From positions 1 to 39,543 of the IMG/VR virus record IMGVR_UViG_3300032829_000023: 39,543 nucleotides of DNA; one strand, written 5' to 3'. This stretch comes from a virus. The stretch's first letter is position 1. Every line of letters begins with the position of its first letter. Shown one piece after another: positions 21,687 to 29,299 of this stretch. The position numbers were made by a program, and so were the translations under genes. The notes under the pieces are model-generated. The model saw only the letters and a program-made list of their open reading frames with translations, had not been told where the DNA came from and did not search any database.

Positions 21687-23555
21687 TTAGAAACAGATGC
21701 AATTACACGTGTTCGTACCTGACGTGCCGAACGTACAGGTAATGGTCGTGGAGGAGATCGCCGCGTGGAAGGTGGTGCTGACCGAGGTGGTCATGGAGCA
21801 GACCGGCAGGCAGCCGGATCTCCGGCCCGTGATCGTGCAGGTCGTCGCACCCGAGCTTGTGCAGGTTGCAGACGCGGAGTAGGACGGCGCGACTCCGACG
21901 CCGCCACTGACGAGGGCTGAGCCCACCGCCACGTCGGCGATCTGCCCGACCACAGTGGTCGAGGTCGGGGCAAGGAGCGCTCCGACGGTGCCGGTCAGGT
22001 TCGCGCCCGTCCCGCCCTTGGTCATCGGCAGGACTGTGCTCGCGGTGTCAGCCGAGAGGTCCACCGCGCTCCAGGTCGGAGCGCCGGCTACGGCTCCGTG
22101 CGCGACCACGTTGGCGCTGCCTGGGGCGGCAGTCGTTCCGATCGTCCCGGCGGCCGTGTAGTACGGAATCCCGTACTGCGTCCCGCTGAAGTTGACCGAG
22201 GCCACGGGAAGCGATCCGGTCACGTCGGACCCCAAAGCGACGCTGGCGCATGTCGCAGCCCCCGAGGCGTTGAGACTCCTGGGGAATTGGTTGGTGCAGG
22301 AGGTCCCGCCGTAGGCCGTCAGCGCTCCGGTCGAGGTCGTGGAGAGCACCAGACCGGTGGCGTTGGCGCTGGTCCCGGCGGAGTAGTCGGTCCCCGCCGA
22401 GGCGATGGAGAGCGCGCCCGTGGAGGTGGTGCTCTTGAGGATCCCGGTCGAGAGGGCCGAGGTGCCAGCCGAGTAGTCCGTGCCAGCGGTCGCCGCCACC
22501 GCGTTCCCGCTCGAGCCCTTCAGGACCGAGGAGCCTGAGATCGTGGGAACGGCGATGCTGGTCTGGACTCCGCCGCTGGCGTTGAGCGCCCGGATCGCGT
22601 TGCCGGCGCCGGCGTCGGCCCCGCCGTAGATCGACTGGACCCCGGTGGTGGTGGTGTTGAGTTCCAGCCCGGTCCCCAGCGAGCCCATGACTTGAGCGTT
22701 GACCGGCGCGTGCGTCGCGGTCTGGACGAGGTAGGTCCCTAGCGCGTCAGCTCCGCCTCCGCCCCCGGGCGTGAAGCAGCCGAGCGCGTTCCCGCTGGTG
22801 TCAACGCCCGTGGCCGCTATCCCCGCGCCGCAGGTCGTCGGCGAGGCAGCGAGAGCAGACGCGGTCGAGGCGTTCCCCACGAAGCCGGTCGGCGCCGTCG
22901 ACGTGATCGTGTTCGCGCCGAGCTTCGTGTTGCTGTTGAGGTTGATCACTCCGGCCGGCGTCTGGGACGCGTTCGCGGTGATGTCGAGGTTTTGGGCCGA
23001 TCCCCCGGTTTGACCTATCCCGCTGTTTGTCGTGTGGGCGCCATTGTCCATGAACGCAATCCCCTGCCCCTGGAACAGGGTGATTGCAGCTTGGCCCACG
23101 GCGGACGACTGGTAGTTCAATGCCTTGAACGAGTTAGGGGTAGCAACGAAGCCCCCGGAGTCCTGATATAGGTACGCGTTGGCCAGAGAGCCCAGGTGCA
23201 GCCGCGCGCCGGTGTTCGTGAACTTGATCGCGTCGTAGGTGTTGGCCGCGCCGAACGTGAGCGTTGCGTTCGTCTTGTCCCAGGTCAGCGTGGACGAGCC
23301 ACCGAACGCGCCGGAGTCATTGAACTGGACGTAGGTATTTAGACCCCCGGGCGAGCCTCCTCCTCCGGACCCGCAAGCGGTCCATGTGCTCGAAATACAG
23401 CAATATTGCGTCCCGGTAGACGAGAACTGCACCCGTGTTCCGGAACAGGACCCAGAGGGCGTACCGGAGTCCACATAGGCCGGTCCCACCGTATCCGCGT
23501 AGACGGACACGGCCAGGACCGCAAGGATGAGAGTCAGTAGGCGACGACCTTCCAT
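21687..23555 (-). CDS. Fibre-like repeat protein with Sec signal peptide (622 aa)
   Basis: ATG at 23555 follows GCAGGAGGCTACGA, the best ribosome site in the region, and overlaps the upstream gene by 22 nt. The N-terminus MEGRRLLTLILAVLAVSVYA reads as a Sec signal peptide with cleavage before Asp-Thr. Next is a Cys-rich linker (GTQYCCISSTWTACG), then fibre-like beta repeats (VQFNDSGAFGGSSTLTWDK). Two near-identical units with AGTDYSAGTSA ... STTSTGAL lie in the middle. The C-terminus is again Cys-rich, ending CNCICF. Cysteine pairs plus a signal peptide suggest folding outside the cytoplasm, which is unexpected for a tail fibre. Confidence 0.75.
   Translation of the reverse strand: MEGRRLLTLILAVLAVSVYADTVGPAYVDSGTPSGSCSGTRVQFSSTGTQYCCISSTWTACGSGGGGSPGGLNTYVQFNDSGAFGGSSTLTWDKTNATLTFGAANTYDAIKFTNTGARLHLGSLANAYLYQDSGGFVATPNSFKALNYQSSAVGQAAITLFQGQGIAFMDNGAHTTNSGIGQTGGSAQNLDITANASQTPAGVINLNSNTKLGANTITSTAPTGFVGNASTASALAASPTTCGAGIAATGVDTSGNALGCFTPGGGGGADALGTYLVQTATHAPVNAQVMGSLGTGLELNTTTTGVQSIYGGADAGAGNAIRALNASGGVQTSIAVPTISGSSVLKGSSGNAVAATAGTDYSAGTSALSTGILKSTTSTGALSIASAGTDYSAGTSANATGLVLSTTSTGALTAYGGTSCTNQFPRSLNASGAATCASVALGSDVTGSLPVASVNFSGTQYGIPYYTAAGTIGTTAAPGSANVVAHGAVAGAPTWSAVDLSADTASTVLPMTKGGTGANLTGTVGALLAPTSTTVVGQIADVAVGSALVSGGVGVAPSYSASATCTSSGATTCTITGRRSGCLPVCSMTTSVSTTFHAAISSTTITCTFGTSGTNTCNCICF
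22315..22495 (-). repeat. Internal tandem repeat in the fibre-like gene
   Basis: Two related units in the coding strand encode AGTDYSAGTSA-x-x-TG-x-x-x-STTSTGAL, each about 32 residues. They are spaced within a Ser/Thr/Gly/Ala-rich fibre shaft. Confidence 0.7.
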
Positions 23556-23812
23556 TCGTAGCCTCCTGCCGCTAGCTGCCTGCACCACTGCAGAACGTCA
23601 TCCGACCCGGAGTCCCGCACCACGATGAGCCGGTTCACCCACGCTGGCGAGGCGGTGGGCCGATTCACGGTCGAGTAGACCGGAAAGACGGGCATGGAAC
23701 GAATCGCCTTCCATGCGTCGTTGACGGCCTGAGATGCCTGGAGTCCCCAGCGGTCGAAGTTGGGGCTTCCGCTGGGCTGCCAGCTCAGGTTGTTGTTGTT
23801 GTTAGCCGCCAC
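23534..23812 (-). CDS. Small protein between adaptor and fibre (92 aa)
   Basis: Starts MAANNNNNLSWQPSGSPNFD and continues with a helical segment (RWGLQASQAVNDAWKAIRSM), then SPAWVNRLIVVRDSGSDDVL and WCRQLAAGGYEWKVVAY. The Asn run is an unusual codon repeat. The position directly after the head-tail adaptor suggests a small virion or joining protein. No family recognised. It overlaps both neighbours. Confidence 0.7.
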   Translation of the reverse strand: MAANNNNNLSWQPSGSPNFDRWGLQASQAVNDAWKAIRSMPVFPVYSTVNRPTASPAWVNRLIVVRDSGSDDVLQWCRQLAAGGYEWKVVAY

Positions 23813-24767
23813 TCGACCCCCAGCCGCTCGTCCCGCCCGGCCACCACATATCGCTCCAGTTGGAGTCGGTCACCGTGGCAGGCATGCCTGCGTCGCGGTT
23901 CTCGGCCGCCTCCTCGATGCTCTGGAGAATCTCCGCCCGGTCGCGCATGAGCTCCCCGACGTCCGATTCCTCCTTCACGCGCGCCTTGATGGCCGCATCG
24001 ATCACCACGAACTCCTCGAAGCCCGCCAGGACTCCAGTGTTCAGTACGTCCGTGCTGTTCACGAGCGCGGTCATGGTCGGGATGTACTGGATCTGGATGT
24101 ATTGGCCCGCGCTCGGAAACGGCGTGAACCACATATAGTTCCCGTCGAGGTGGTAGTGCAGGTTCGACAGCATCCCGTAGCTGATGGGGATATTCCACGG
24201 GCTGTACTTGTTCCGCTGGCCTCGGTTAAAGGGGTAGATCGTCAGCCTGTAGCTAGGCTGATTGGCATTGAGGAGGAGGTCCACCCCAAGCAGCTTGAAG
24301 ATGTCTGGAGGGAGTTGGTACCTCTCGGTCACTCCATCGGTCAGCCAGCGATAGGGCAGGCTCGAGACGTAGTCATCTCCGAAGTGCTGGATGATGATGT
24401 TGAAAAGCCGGAAGGCCGATCCGTTGATGTAGGAGGTCCATTCGGCGCTGGTGACGAAGTTGGAGTTGACGAAGTCGCCGCGCTGCTGAGCCTGGAGCGT
24501 GAGAGCGGCGAGCGTGGGACCGCTCTGCACGGTGATCGGCACGCTGATTGCGTTACCAGCGGAATCCGCCACCTGAACGGTATCGACTCCGACCAAGGAA
24601 CCCGCGGTGTACGCACCTGTGCCGCTATTGATCGTTCCCCCGCTCTGGTTCGTGATAAATGACCAGACGAATCCGGTCCCGGTTCCATTGGAGGCTGTCA
24701 AGGCTACCGAACCAGAAGGCGCAACGTGCGCCGTCGATGGCATGATGAAGGGTCCGGGCGTCGCCAT
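23802..24767 (-). CDS. Head-tail adaptor with N-terminal Ig-like domain
   Basis: ATG at 24767 follows TAGGAGGAGCGA. Residues 1-82 form an Ig-like (BIG-type) unit with GGTINSGTGAYTAGSLVGVD, comparable to the repeats in the lipoprotein at 11122-11760. Residues about 95-321 resemble a podovirus tail-tube A / adaptor: WTSYINGSAFRLFNIIIQHF, YQLPPDIFKLLGVDLLLNAN, TPFPSAGQYIQIQYIPTMTA and a C-terminal helical part GFEEFVVIDAAIKARVKEES. Adaptors dock on the portal and start the tail. An N-terminal Ig-like extension on one is unusual. A terminator hairpin lies just upstream. Confidence 0.75.
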   Translation of the reverse strand: MATPGPFIMPSTAHVAPSGSVALTASNGTGTGFVWSFITNQSGGTINSGTGAYTAGSLVGVDTVQVADSAGNAISVPITVQSGPTLAALTLQAQQRGDFVNSNFVTSAEWTSYINGSAFRLFNIIIQHFGDDYVSSLPYRWLTDGVTERYQLPPDIFKLLGVDLLLNANQPSYRLTIYPFNRGQRNKYSPWNIPISYGMLSNLHYHLDGNYMWFTPFPSAGQYIQIQYIPTMTALVNSTDVLNTGVLAGFEEFVVIDAAIKARVKEESDVGELMRDRAEILQSIEEAAENRDAGMPATVTDSNWSDMWWPGGTSGWGSSGG

Positions 24768-24785
24768 TCGCTCCTCCTAGACAAA

Positions 24786-24821
24786 GGCCCGGCAGAGGCG
24801 GGGGTGCTTCTCTGCCGGGCC
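24786..24821 (-). terminator. Intrinsic terminator (12-bp stem)
   Basis: GGCCCGGCAGAG (24786-24797) pairs perfectly with CTCTGCCGGGCC (24810-24821) around a 12-nt loop. On the minus transcript the stem is followed by TTTGTC, a short U-rich tail. It separates the head/decoration genes from the adaptor and tail genes. Confidence 0.75.
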
Positions 24822-24823
24822 CC

Positions 24824-24847
24824 AAGGGCCTACGTGCGGGGCCCTTT
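24824..24847 (-). terminator. Second hairpin directly ahead of the terminator
   Basis: AAGGGCC and GGCCCTT form a 7-bp stem with a 9-10 nt loop, just after the stop codon of the 24853-25485 gene and before the 12-bp stem. The two hairpins stand back to back and could also pair with each other in other ways because of shared GGGCC runs. Confidence 0.5.
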
Positions 24848-24852
24848 GATCC

Positions 24853-25485
24853 TTACGACGCGTCCTCGATCCACTCCACCGTGTACTGGAGCACCGGGGC
24901 GTTGGCGAAGTTGGCCGGCGCAGAGTTCACGACGTTGTAGTACTGCGCGGTGCCGCGGAGCACGATGCACTGATTCAGCGGGGCGCCGTTCTCGGGGAAG
25001 ACGGTGTACGGCAGCGGGAGTCCGACGGTGGGGACGGCGGTGACGATCAGCGGGATCTGGAAGAAGCTGATCGGGCCACCGATGAGGGTACCGACCGTCT
25101 GGGCGGCGGTGGTGTAGTGGGTCACCACGGCGGTCGCGGTCGGGCTGTTCGTGTCCAGCTTGGCGATGGTCGGGGTGACCGCGGTGCCGGTGGTGCCGGC
25201 GGTGGAGGTGAGCTGGGTGTACGCCACCATGGCCGCGACGGTGGTGGCCGTCGAGCCGGACATGATGACGCGGGTGATGCGGACGGTCTTGGTGGCCGAC
25301 CCCTGGACCTGGACGAGGGTCAGGGCGCCGGTGGTGACCGGGACGAACGAGGCCGACGCACGGTACACGGCGCGGCTCGTATCGAGGGTAACCGAGGGGA
25401 TGTTGTTGGACGAAGCATCCTGGAAAGCAACCATCGACTGCGCGACGCCGTTGGCGTCCTTGGCAGCAAGCGGGAGAAGCGCCAT
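24853..25485 (-). CDS. Putative abundant structural/decoration protein (210 aa)
   Basis: ATG at 25485 follows CAAGAGGTACACAG. The sequence is strand-rich, low in Lys/Arg and high in Thr/Val/Ala (VPVTTGALTLVQVQGSATKT, VLRGTAQYYNVVNSAPANFA), with no membrane span. Composition, position after the capsid genes and flanking hairpins on both sides suggest a separately expressed virion protein, perhaps a capsid decoration or minor capsid protein. No family recognised. Confidence 0.72.
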   Translation of the reverse strand: MALLPLAAKDANGVAQSMVAFQDASSNNIPSVTLDTSRAVYRASASFVPVTTGALTLVQVQGSATKTVRITRVIMSGSTATTVAAMVAYTQLTSTAGTTGTAVTPTIAKLDTNSPTATAVVTHYTTAAQTVGTLIGGPISFFQIPLIVTAVPTVGLPLPYTVFPENGAPLNQCIVLRGTAQYYNVVNSAPANFANAPVLQYTVEWIEDAS

Positions 25486-25524
25486 CTGTGTACCTCTTGG
25501 GTGAGTGGAACTGCGGGCGTGCTA

Positions 25525-25580
25525 CAGAGCGGAATACCGGGTGCGCTCTGGAGCAGGGGCCGCGCTATTGCTTCCCCTGC
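25525..25580. other. Two tandem hairpins upstream of the 24853-25485 gene
   Basis: CAGAGCG (25525-25531) pairs with CGCTCTG (25544-25550), and GCAGGGG (25553-25559) pairs with CCCCTGC (25574-25580). They fill most of the 104-bp gap 25486-25589. There is no T-run on the minus strand, so these are more likely mRNA-processing or stabilising elements than terminators. No promoter was recognised beside them. Confidence 0.5.
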
Positions 25581-25589
25581 TTGAAAAGG

Positions 25590-25982
25590 TCATGACCCCA
25601 GGTTTCCCGAGGTTGGAGTGATCGCGATGGGCGTAGGGGAAAGAACCGGGTTCGTTGCGTCATTCGAGTAGATGATCGCCCCGATGGTGTAGCCCTGGGC
25701 GATGCCTACCACACTCGAAGGGCTCGCCTTGACGTTCATTGCCGGGGCAAAGAACGAGATGTTCAGGGTGCTCGAGCCGAGTCCAGGGACGGTGATCGGG
25801 ACCGGGGGGCTGGGCTGCGTATACGGCAGCGTGCCTCCGGTGACGAACGGCTGAATGGCAGTGACGGTAACTGGCCCCGCGACCGAGTTGGAGAGCGTGA
25901 GCGTCGCGGACAGCGGAGTATTGGCAAACTCCGGGGTCGTATACGGCCCGTTCGATACCGTCATCGTGGCCGTGAGAGCCAT
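25590..25982 (-). CDS. Ig-like paralogue C, putative decoration protein (130 aa)
   Basis: ATG at 25982 in a TGATG overlap with the preceding gene. The sequence looks like a single Ig/CARDB-like domain: ANTPLSATLTLSNSVAGPVT then TVTAIQPFVTGG, later GSSTLNISFFAP and YTIGAIIYSNDA. It aligns by eye with the gene just upstream (ANQPIATTVTVYNS ... GSFQFDLTFVLFAP ... YTIGVTCYTSDG), so the two probably arose by duplication. A virion surface (head decoration) role is inferred from position after the capsid gene. Confidence 0.72.
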   Translation of the reverse strand: MALTATMTVSNGPYTTPEFANTPLSATLTLSNSVAGPVTVTAIQPFVTGGTLPYTQPSPPVPITVPGLGSSTLNISFFAPAMNVKASPSSVVGIAQGYTIGAIIYSNDATNPVLSPTPIAITPTSGNLGS

Positions 25983-26500
25983 CACCCCAGCCCGATAGGC
26001 GAGAGGAACGGAGCCATGTAGAAGCTGTAGCCGAGCTGGCCGTAGAAGAACTGCGGCCCGACTCCAGCCTGACCAGCGAGCGGAACTCCGCCCTGACCTC
26101 CGGTGAGGACTCCCACGGGCGTGGTCGTTGCGACCGTCTGATTGGTCGAGAACACGGAGCCATCAGACGTGTAGCAGGTCACCCCGATGGTATAGGTCCC
26201 GCCGATGATTCCCGAGACCTGCGGCGCGAAGAGGACGAAGGTCAGATCGAACTGGAAGGATCCCGGCGTGCTCCCCGAGATCGCCGGCACCGTGTTGGCG
26301 CCCGGGAAGAACACTTCGTTATCCGGTACGCCTCCCGCCGTGACAGGCAAGATCCAGCCCTGCCCCGTCAGCATGCTAACCGCGGCCGCACCGCTGTTGT
26401 AGACGGTGACGGTCGTGGCGATCGGCTGATTCGCGATCACCGGGATGTCAGAGCCCGCAGCCGCGGGACCCACCACTGCCATCGTACACCAGAGGGCCAT
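25982..26500 (-). CDS. Ig-like paralogue B, putative decoration protein (172 aa)
   Basis: ATG at 26500 follows CCAAGGAGAGGCTA and shares one base with the upstream stop. It shows the same strand order as the next gene (ANQPIATTVTVYNSGAAAVS, then GSFQFDLTFVLFAPQVSGII and YTIGVTCYTSDGSVFSTNQT) with a longer insertion in the middle and a Gly-rich C-terminus (FLSPIGLG). The first residues are hydrophobic but do not make a convincing signal peptide. Likely a virion Ig-like decoration protein. Confidence 0.72.
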   Translation of the reverse strand: MALWCTMAVVGPAAAGSDIPVIANQPIATTVTVYNSGAAAVSMLTGQGWILPVTAGGVPDNEVFFPGANTVPAISGSTPGSFQFDLTFVLFAPQVSGIIGGTYTIGVTCYTSDGSVFSTNQTVATTTPVGVLTGGQGGVPLAGQAGVGPQFFYGQLGYSFYMAPFLSPIGLG

Positions 26501-26820
26501 TAGCCTCTCCTTGGGGCCATGCCCCGAACGCTAGATGTCGCGAAAGGCGCACCACTTCTGACCGGAGGCATTGTCCCGCCTTCGGCATAGCCGCCCTGGC
26601 TGTAGCCCTCTCCCTCCTCGCCATATTCCTCATGCGGCTCGGACTCGAGGAGTTGGAAAGCACCGCGAAAATGCGAGGCAGCGCTGGCGAAGTCTCCCGC
26701 GTGCAGGGAGTCATGGAAGTCGCGGAGCAGCTCGTGGAGCATGTCCACTTCCGACTCTCGGCCTCCACCATCCTGCATCTTGGCATCCACCAGACGTGTA
26801 GCGAGATCTCTTGTGTCCAT
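26500..26820 (-). CDS. Small acidic protein inside the decoration cluster (106 aa)
   Basis: Starts at 26820, four bases after the upstream stop. It is helical and acidic (GRESEVDMLHELLRDFHDSL, FASAASHFRGAFQLLES) with a Gly/Glu/Tyr-rich middle (EEYGEEGEGYSQGGYAEGG) and a basic end. It is unlike its Ig-like neighbours and may be an accessory or chaperone. Unknown. Confidence 0.65.
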   Translation of the reverse strand: MDTRDLATRLVDAKMQDGGGRESEVDMLHELLRDFHDSLHAGDFASAASHFRGAFQLLESEPHEEYGEEGEGYSQGGYAEGGTMPPVRSGAPFATSSVRGMAPRRG

Positions 26821-26821
26821 A

Positions 26822-27418
26822 TCAGATGCTCCACGTCATGAGGTTGGACGGCTGGGACAAGTCGTAGTTCAGGATCCCATACGAGAACGGAGCGTTGTAG
26901 AGCTGATCCGCCCGATACGTCCCGCCCGTGTAGGCGAAGGCGTATTCGCTGCCGCTGTTCGTGTTGTCCGAACGCTGCACCGTGACTTGCGCAGGCGCGA
27001 CGGGGTACTGAGTCGTGCCGTCGCTGAACCCGACCAGGCAGGTAAGCCACGAGAACATCGGCGCGTGAGTACCGGGCGTGCCGGCCCCTATCGCGTGGTT
27101 GTAGCGCGTGATCCCGAAGTTGTACGTGACCGTGGAGCCCGCAGTGATGAAGCCCGAGCCACCAATCCCCGGAGTACCCTGCACGAGGCTGGTGGTGGTG
27201 CCGCCAGGCAAGAAGGCAGGGCCGGCCGGAAACGAGTTGTTGCTGCTATACGGCACTGCCGGCTGGGCCTGCCCCGAGGAGTTCCACCACTGGACCGACA
27301 TGGAGGCGATCTGGATCGTGGAATTGCCCCAATTCCAGATCGTGAGCTGGACCTGCAGCGCTTGATCCAGCGGAACCGGATTGGGTGAAACCGCGATGTT
27401 GATGAGAGCGGAAGCCAT
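26822..27418 (-). CDS. Ig-like paralogue A, putative decoration protein (198 aa)
   Basis: ATG at 27418 follows TAAGGAGCGGAC. The opening ISVSP-like strand (ALINIAVSPNPVPLDQALQV) and QLTIWNWGNSTIQIASMSVQ match the early strands of the two shorter Ig-like genes downstream. The rest is longer, with loops and a C-terminal strand pair. It is the largest of three apparent tandem relatives following the capsid gene. Confidence 0.7.
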   Translation of the reverse strand: MASALINIAVSPNPVPLDQALQVQLTIWNWGNSTIQIASMSVQWWNSSGQAQPAVPYSSNNSFPAGPAFLPGGTTTSLVQGTPGIGGSGFITAGSTVTYNFGITRYNHAIGAGTPGTHAPMFSWLTCLVGFSDGTTQYPVAPAQVTVQRSDNTNSGSEYAFAYTGGTYRADQLYNAPFSYGILNYDLSQPSNLMTWSI

Positions 27419-27427
27419 GTCCGCTCC

Positions 27428-27931
27428 TTAGGCAGCGCTCGAGTCGCTCAGGAAGAACGTCCAGAGGTGCTGTTCGTTCAGGGCCGGGGAGGTCGCGACG
27501 CCCGAGGTATTGTAGTACTGCAGGACCAGGGACGGGCAGGTGGTCTGCAAGGTCGGCGTCAGCGAGGTCGACACCACCTGAGTGAACGGCGCCGCCGGGA
27601 AGGTCACGCTGGTGTTGAAGGTGCAGAGGAAGCCCAGGAGTCTGATGTAGCGGTCCTGGAAATACACCGTGTAGTTACCGGCCGAGTTGTAGACGATGGG
27701 GACCGTGGTGCTGGGGTACTGCGTCCCGCCACCGATCCCCTTGAAACCCGAGGTCGGAGCGGCAACGTAGGTCGGAGCCGCGGTGCCCTGGTAGACACCC
27801 GCAAACCCGCCGAACTGCCACTGCTGCAGGGACGGGTTGGCGGTGGTCGCGTTGAACTTCACGGTCGCGTAGATCCGGACCGGCTTCTTCTCCAGCCCGT
27901 ACATGAACTGCACGAAGTTTCTATTCGCCAT
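27428..27931 (-). CDS. Virion protein next to capsid gene (167 aa)
   Basis: ATG at 27931 follows CCGGAGGACAGAG. It has an N-terminal segment ANRNFVQFMYGLEKKPVRIY and then strand-rich sequence with VYFQDRYIRLLGFLCTFNTS. It is the first gene after the major capsid protein and is beta-rich, so a capsid-stabilising or decoration role is likely. No family recognised. Direct repeats lie in the 92-bp gap before it. Confidence 0.7.
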   Translation of the reverse strand: MANRNFVQFMYGLEKKPVRIYATVKFNATTANPSLQQWQFGGFAGVYQGTAAPTYVAAPTSGFKGIGGGTQYPSTTVPIVYNSAGNYTVYFQDRYIRLLGFLCTFNTSVTFPAAPFTQVVSTSLTPTLQTTCPSLVLQYYNTSGVATSPALNEQHLWTFFLSDSSAA

Positions 27932-28023
27932 CTCTGTCCTCCGGGGTTCCCGTTCCCCTGGGGTTCCCTTCGGCTATGCGCGTTGAAGGTATGCGCGCCC
28001 CACCTGTCCGCTACGAGAGACCG
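27932..28023 (-). promoter_or_regulatory. Gap after capsid gene with short direct repeats
   Basis: This 92-bp gap holds two copies of GGGGTTCCC (written on the plus strand, 17 bp apart), and on the coding strand two copies of CGCGCATA 15 bp apart. No clear promoter hexamers or T-tract hairpin were found, so it may be an mRNA-processing or regulatory site. Confidence 0.4.
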
Positions 28024-29271
28024 CTAGTTCTGCAGAGCCACGTACGCCGACCAGCCGGGAGCGTCGGTCCTGAGGTTGCCGTAGAAGCCCACGCGGCACT
28101 CCGCGGCGTCCTGGTTGTAGACGCGCAGGAACTCATTGGAGTCGAGGTACCGGAGAAGCATCGGAGCCTCGCCCAGAGACTCGAGGCACCACGTATCGAG
28201 CTGCAGGAGGAAGCCGATGAAGCCGGGGCAGTTCCGGTCGGGAATCACGTCGATGGGGCCGTTCGCGCCGTGGATCCTGATGCCCCTGAACCCGATGTTC
28301 ACGTCCTCGGCGATCTGCGCCTCGAGCTCGGCGTACTGGACCTTGGCGCCCAGGGCCTTCTCCAGAGCCGAGTAGCTGGCGAAGCTGACGAACGCGTAGT
28401 CAGGAACGCCGCCCTCACGAGCCACGAGGTTGGAGGCATCGACCAGCGCCTCCTCGACGGGCTGGTTCGCGCCGTTCGTGTACCGGACTCCGCCCAAGCG
28501 AGTCGGGTCAACGCTCCGGTTGACGCCGAAGAAGTTGTCCGAGGCGCCGGGGTTCGCTGCAGGGAGCCAGGAGAGGAGTCCCTGGGGCTTGGCGTTCAGG
28601 TCGCCCTGCACCAGCACGTAGTCGTTCGTGGTCCAGCCGGAGGGGCTGGCGAGCGCGCCGCCGAAGGTGGTGGAGACGCCCACCGTCCCGGCCACGCGGT
28701 CGATGGGGCCGACCACGTATCCCAGAGCAGCGCGAGGCGAGGTGCCGCCGTCCGTCGCGTTGGCCTGGAGTACCATGTTGAGCTCGAACTGCACGACCGT
28801 GTTCGGATCCGACAGCGTGATGACTCCGCCCGAGATGGACCCGATCTGGCCGATGGAGCCGGTGCCGGAGCGGTAGAGCGAGGAGGCCAGGGAGAGGGTG
28901 ATGGAGCGGAATGCACCATCCACCACGGTCTTGGTCGCCCGGATGAACGAGCCCTTGTCACTGCGGCTCGCCATCATCGTCTGGTTGTCGAGGGTCGCGA
29001 TGGAGTAGTCAGAGCGACGGGCGAGCAGGAACTTGTACGCCTGCACCGGGCTCTGGTTCGACTGCGCGTTGGCGAAGGTGCTCGACCGGCCCTGGCTGGC
29101 GCCGATGATCACCGGGATGGGCTTGTACTCGCCTTCGAACTCTGTGTCCTTGGGGACCAGAGCCATGAAGGGATTGGTCTTGTAGACGAGGTTCTTGACT
29201 TCCTGACCTGCGTAGAGCTCCTTGAGCGCAGCGTTGGCTGCGGTCAGGTCATAATACGGGCCACCAGGCAT
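28024..29271 (-). CDS. Major capsid protein (HK97-fold type, 415 aa)
   Basis: ATG at 29271 follows GGAGTGACAG. The start (GGPYYDLTAANAALKELYAG, then YKTNPFMALVPKDTEFEGEY) and the central part (FGVNRSVDPTRLGGVRYTNG, ALVDASNLVAREGGVPDYAF) match the podovirus type of HK97-like capsid proteins, with a C-terminal RVGFYGNLRTDAPGWSAYVA. It follows the scaffold gene, as usual. Such proteins form the icosahedral shell of the head. Confidence 0.88.
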   Translation of the reverse strand: MPGGPYYDLTAANAALKELYAGQEVKNLVYKTNPFMALVPKDTEFEGEYKPIPVIIGASQGRSSTFANAQSNQSPVQAYKFLLARRSDYSIATLDNQTMMASRSDKGSFIRATKTVVDGAFRSITLSLASSLYRSGTGSIGQIGSISGGVITLSDPNTVVQFELNMVLQANATDGGTSPRAALGYVVGPIDRVAGTVGVSTTFGGALASPSGWTTNDYVLVQGDLNAKPQGLLSWLPAANPGASDNFFGVNRSVDPTRLGGVRYTNGANQPVEEALVDASNLVAREGGVPDYAFVSFASYSALEKALGAKVQYAELEAQIAEDVNIGFRGIRIHGANGPIDVIPDRNCPGFIGFLLQLDTWCLESLGEAPMLLRYLDSNEFLRVYNQDAAECRVGFYGNLRTDAPGWSAYVALQN

Positions 29272-29277
29272 CTGTCA

Positions 29278-29293
29278 CTCCGCGGGAGCGGAG
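29278..29293. other. Small hairpin between scaffold and capsid genes
   Basis: CTCCGC (29278-29283) pairs with GCGGAG (29288-29293) around GGGA. It lies in the 28-bp gap just before the capsid gene's ribosome site. No T-run. Confidence 0.4.
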
Positions 29294-29299
29294 CGACGG

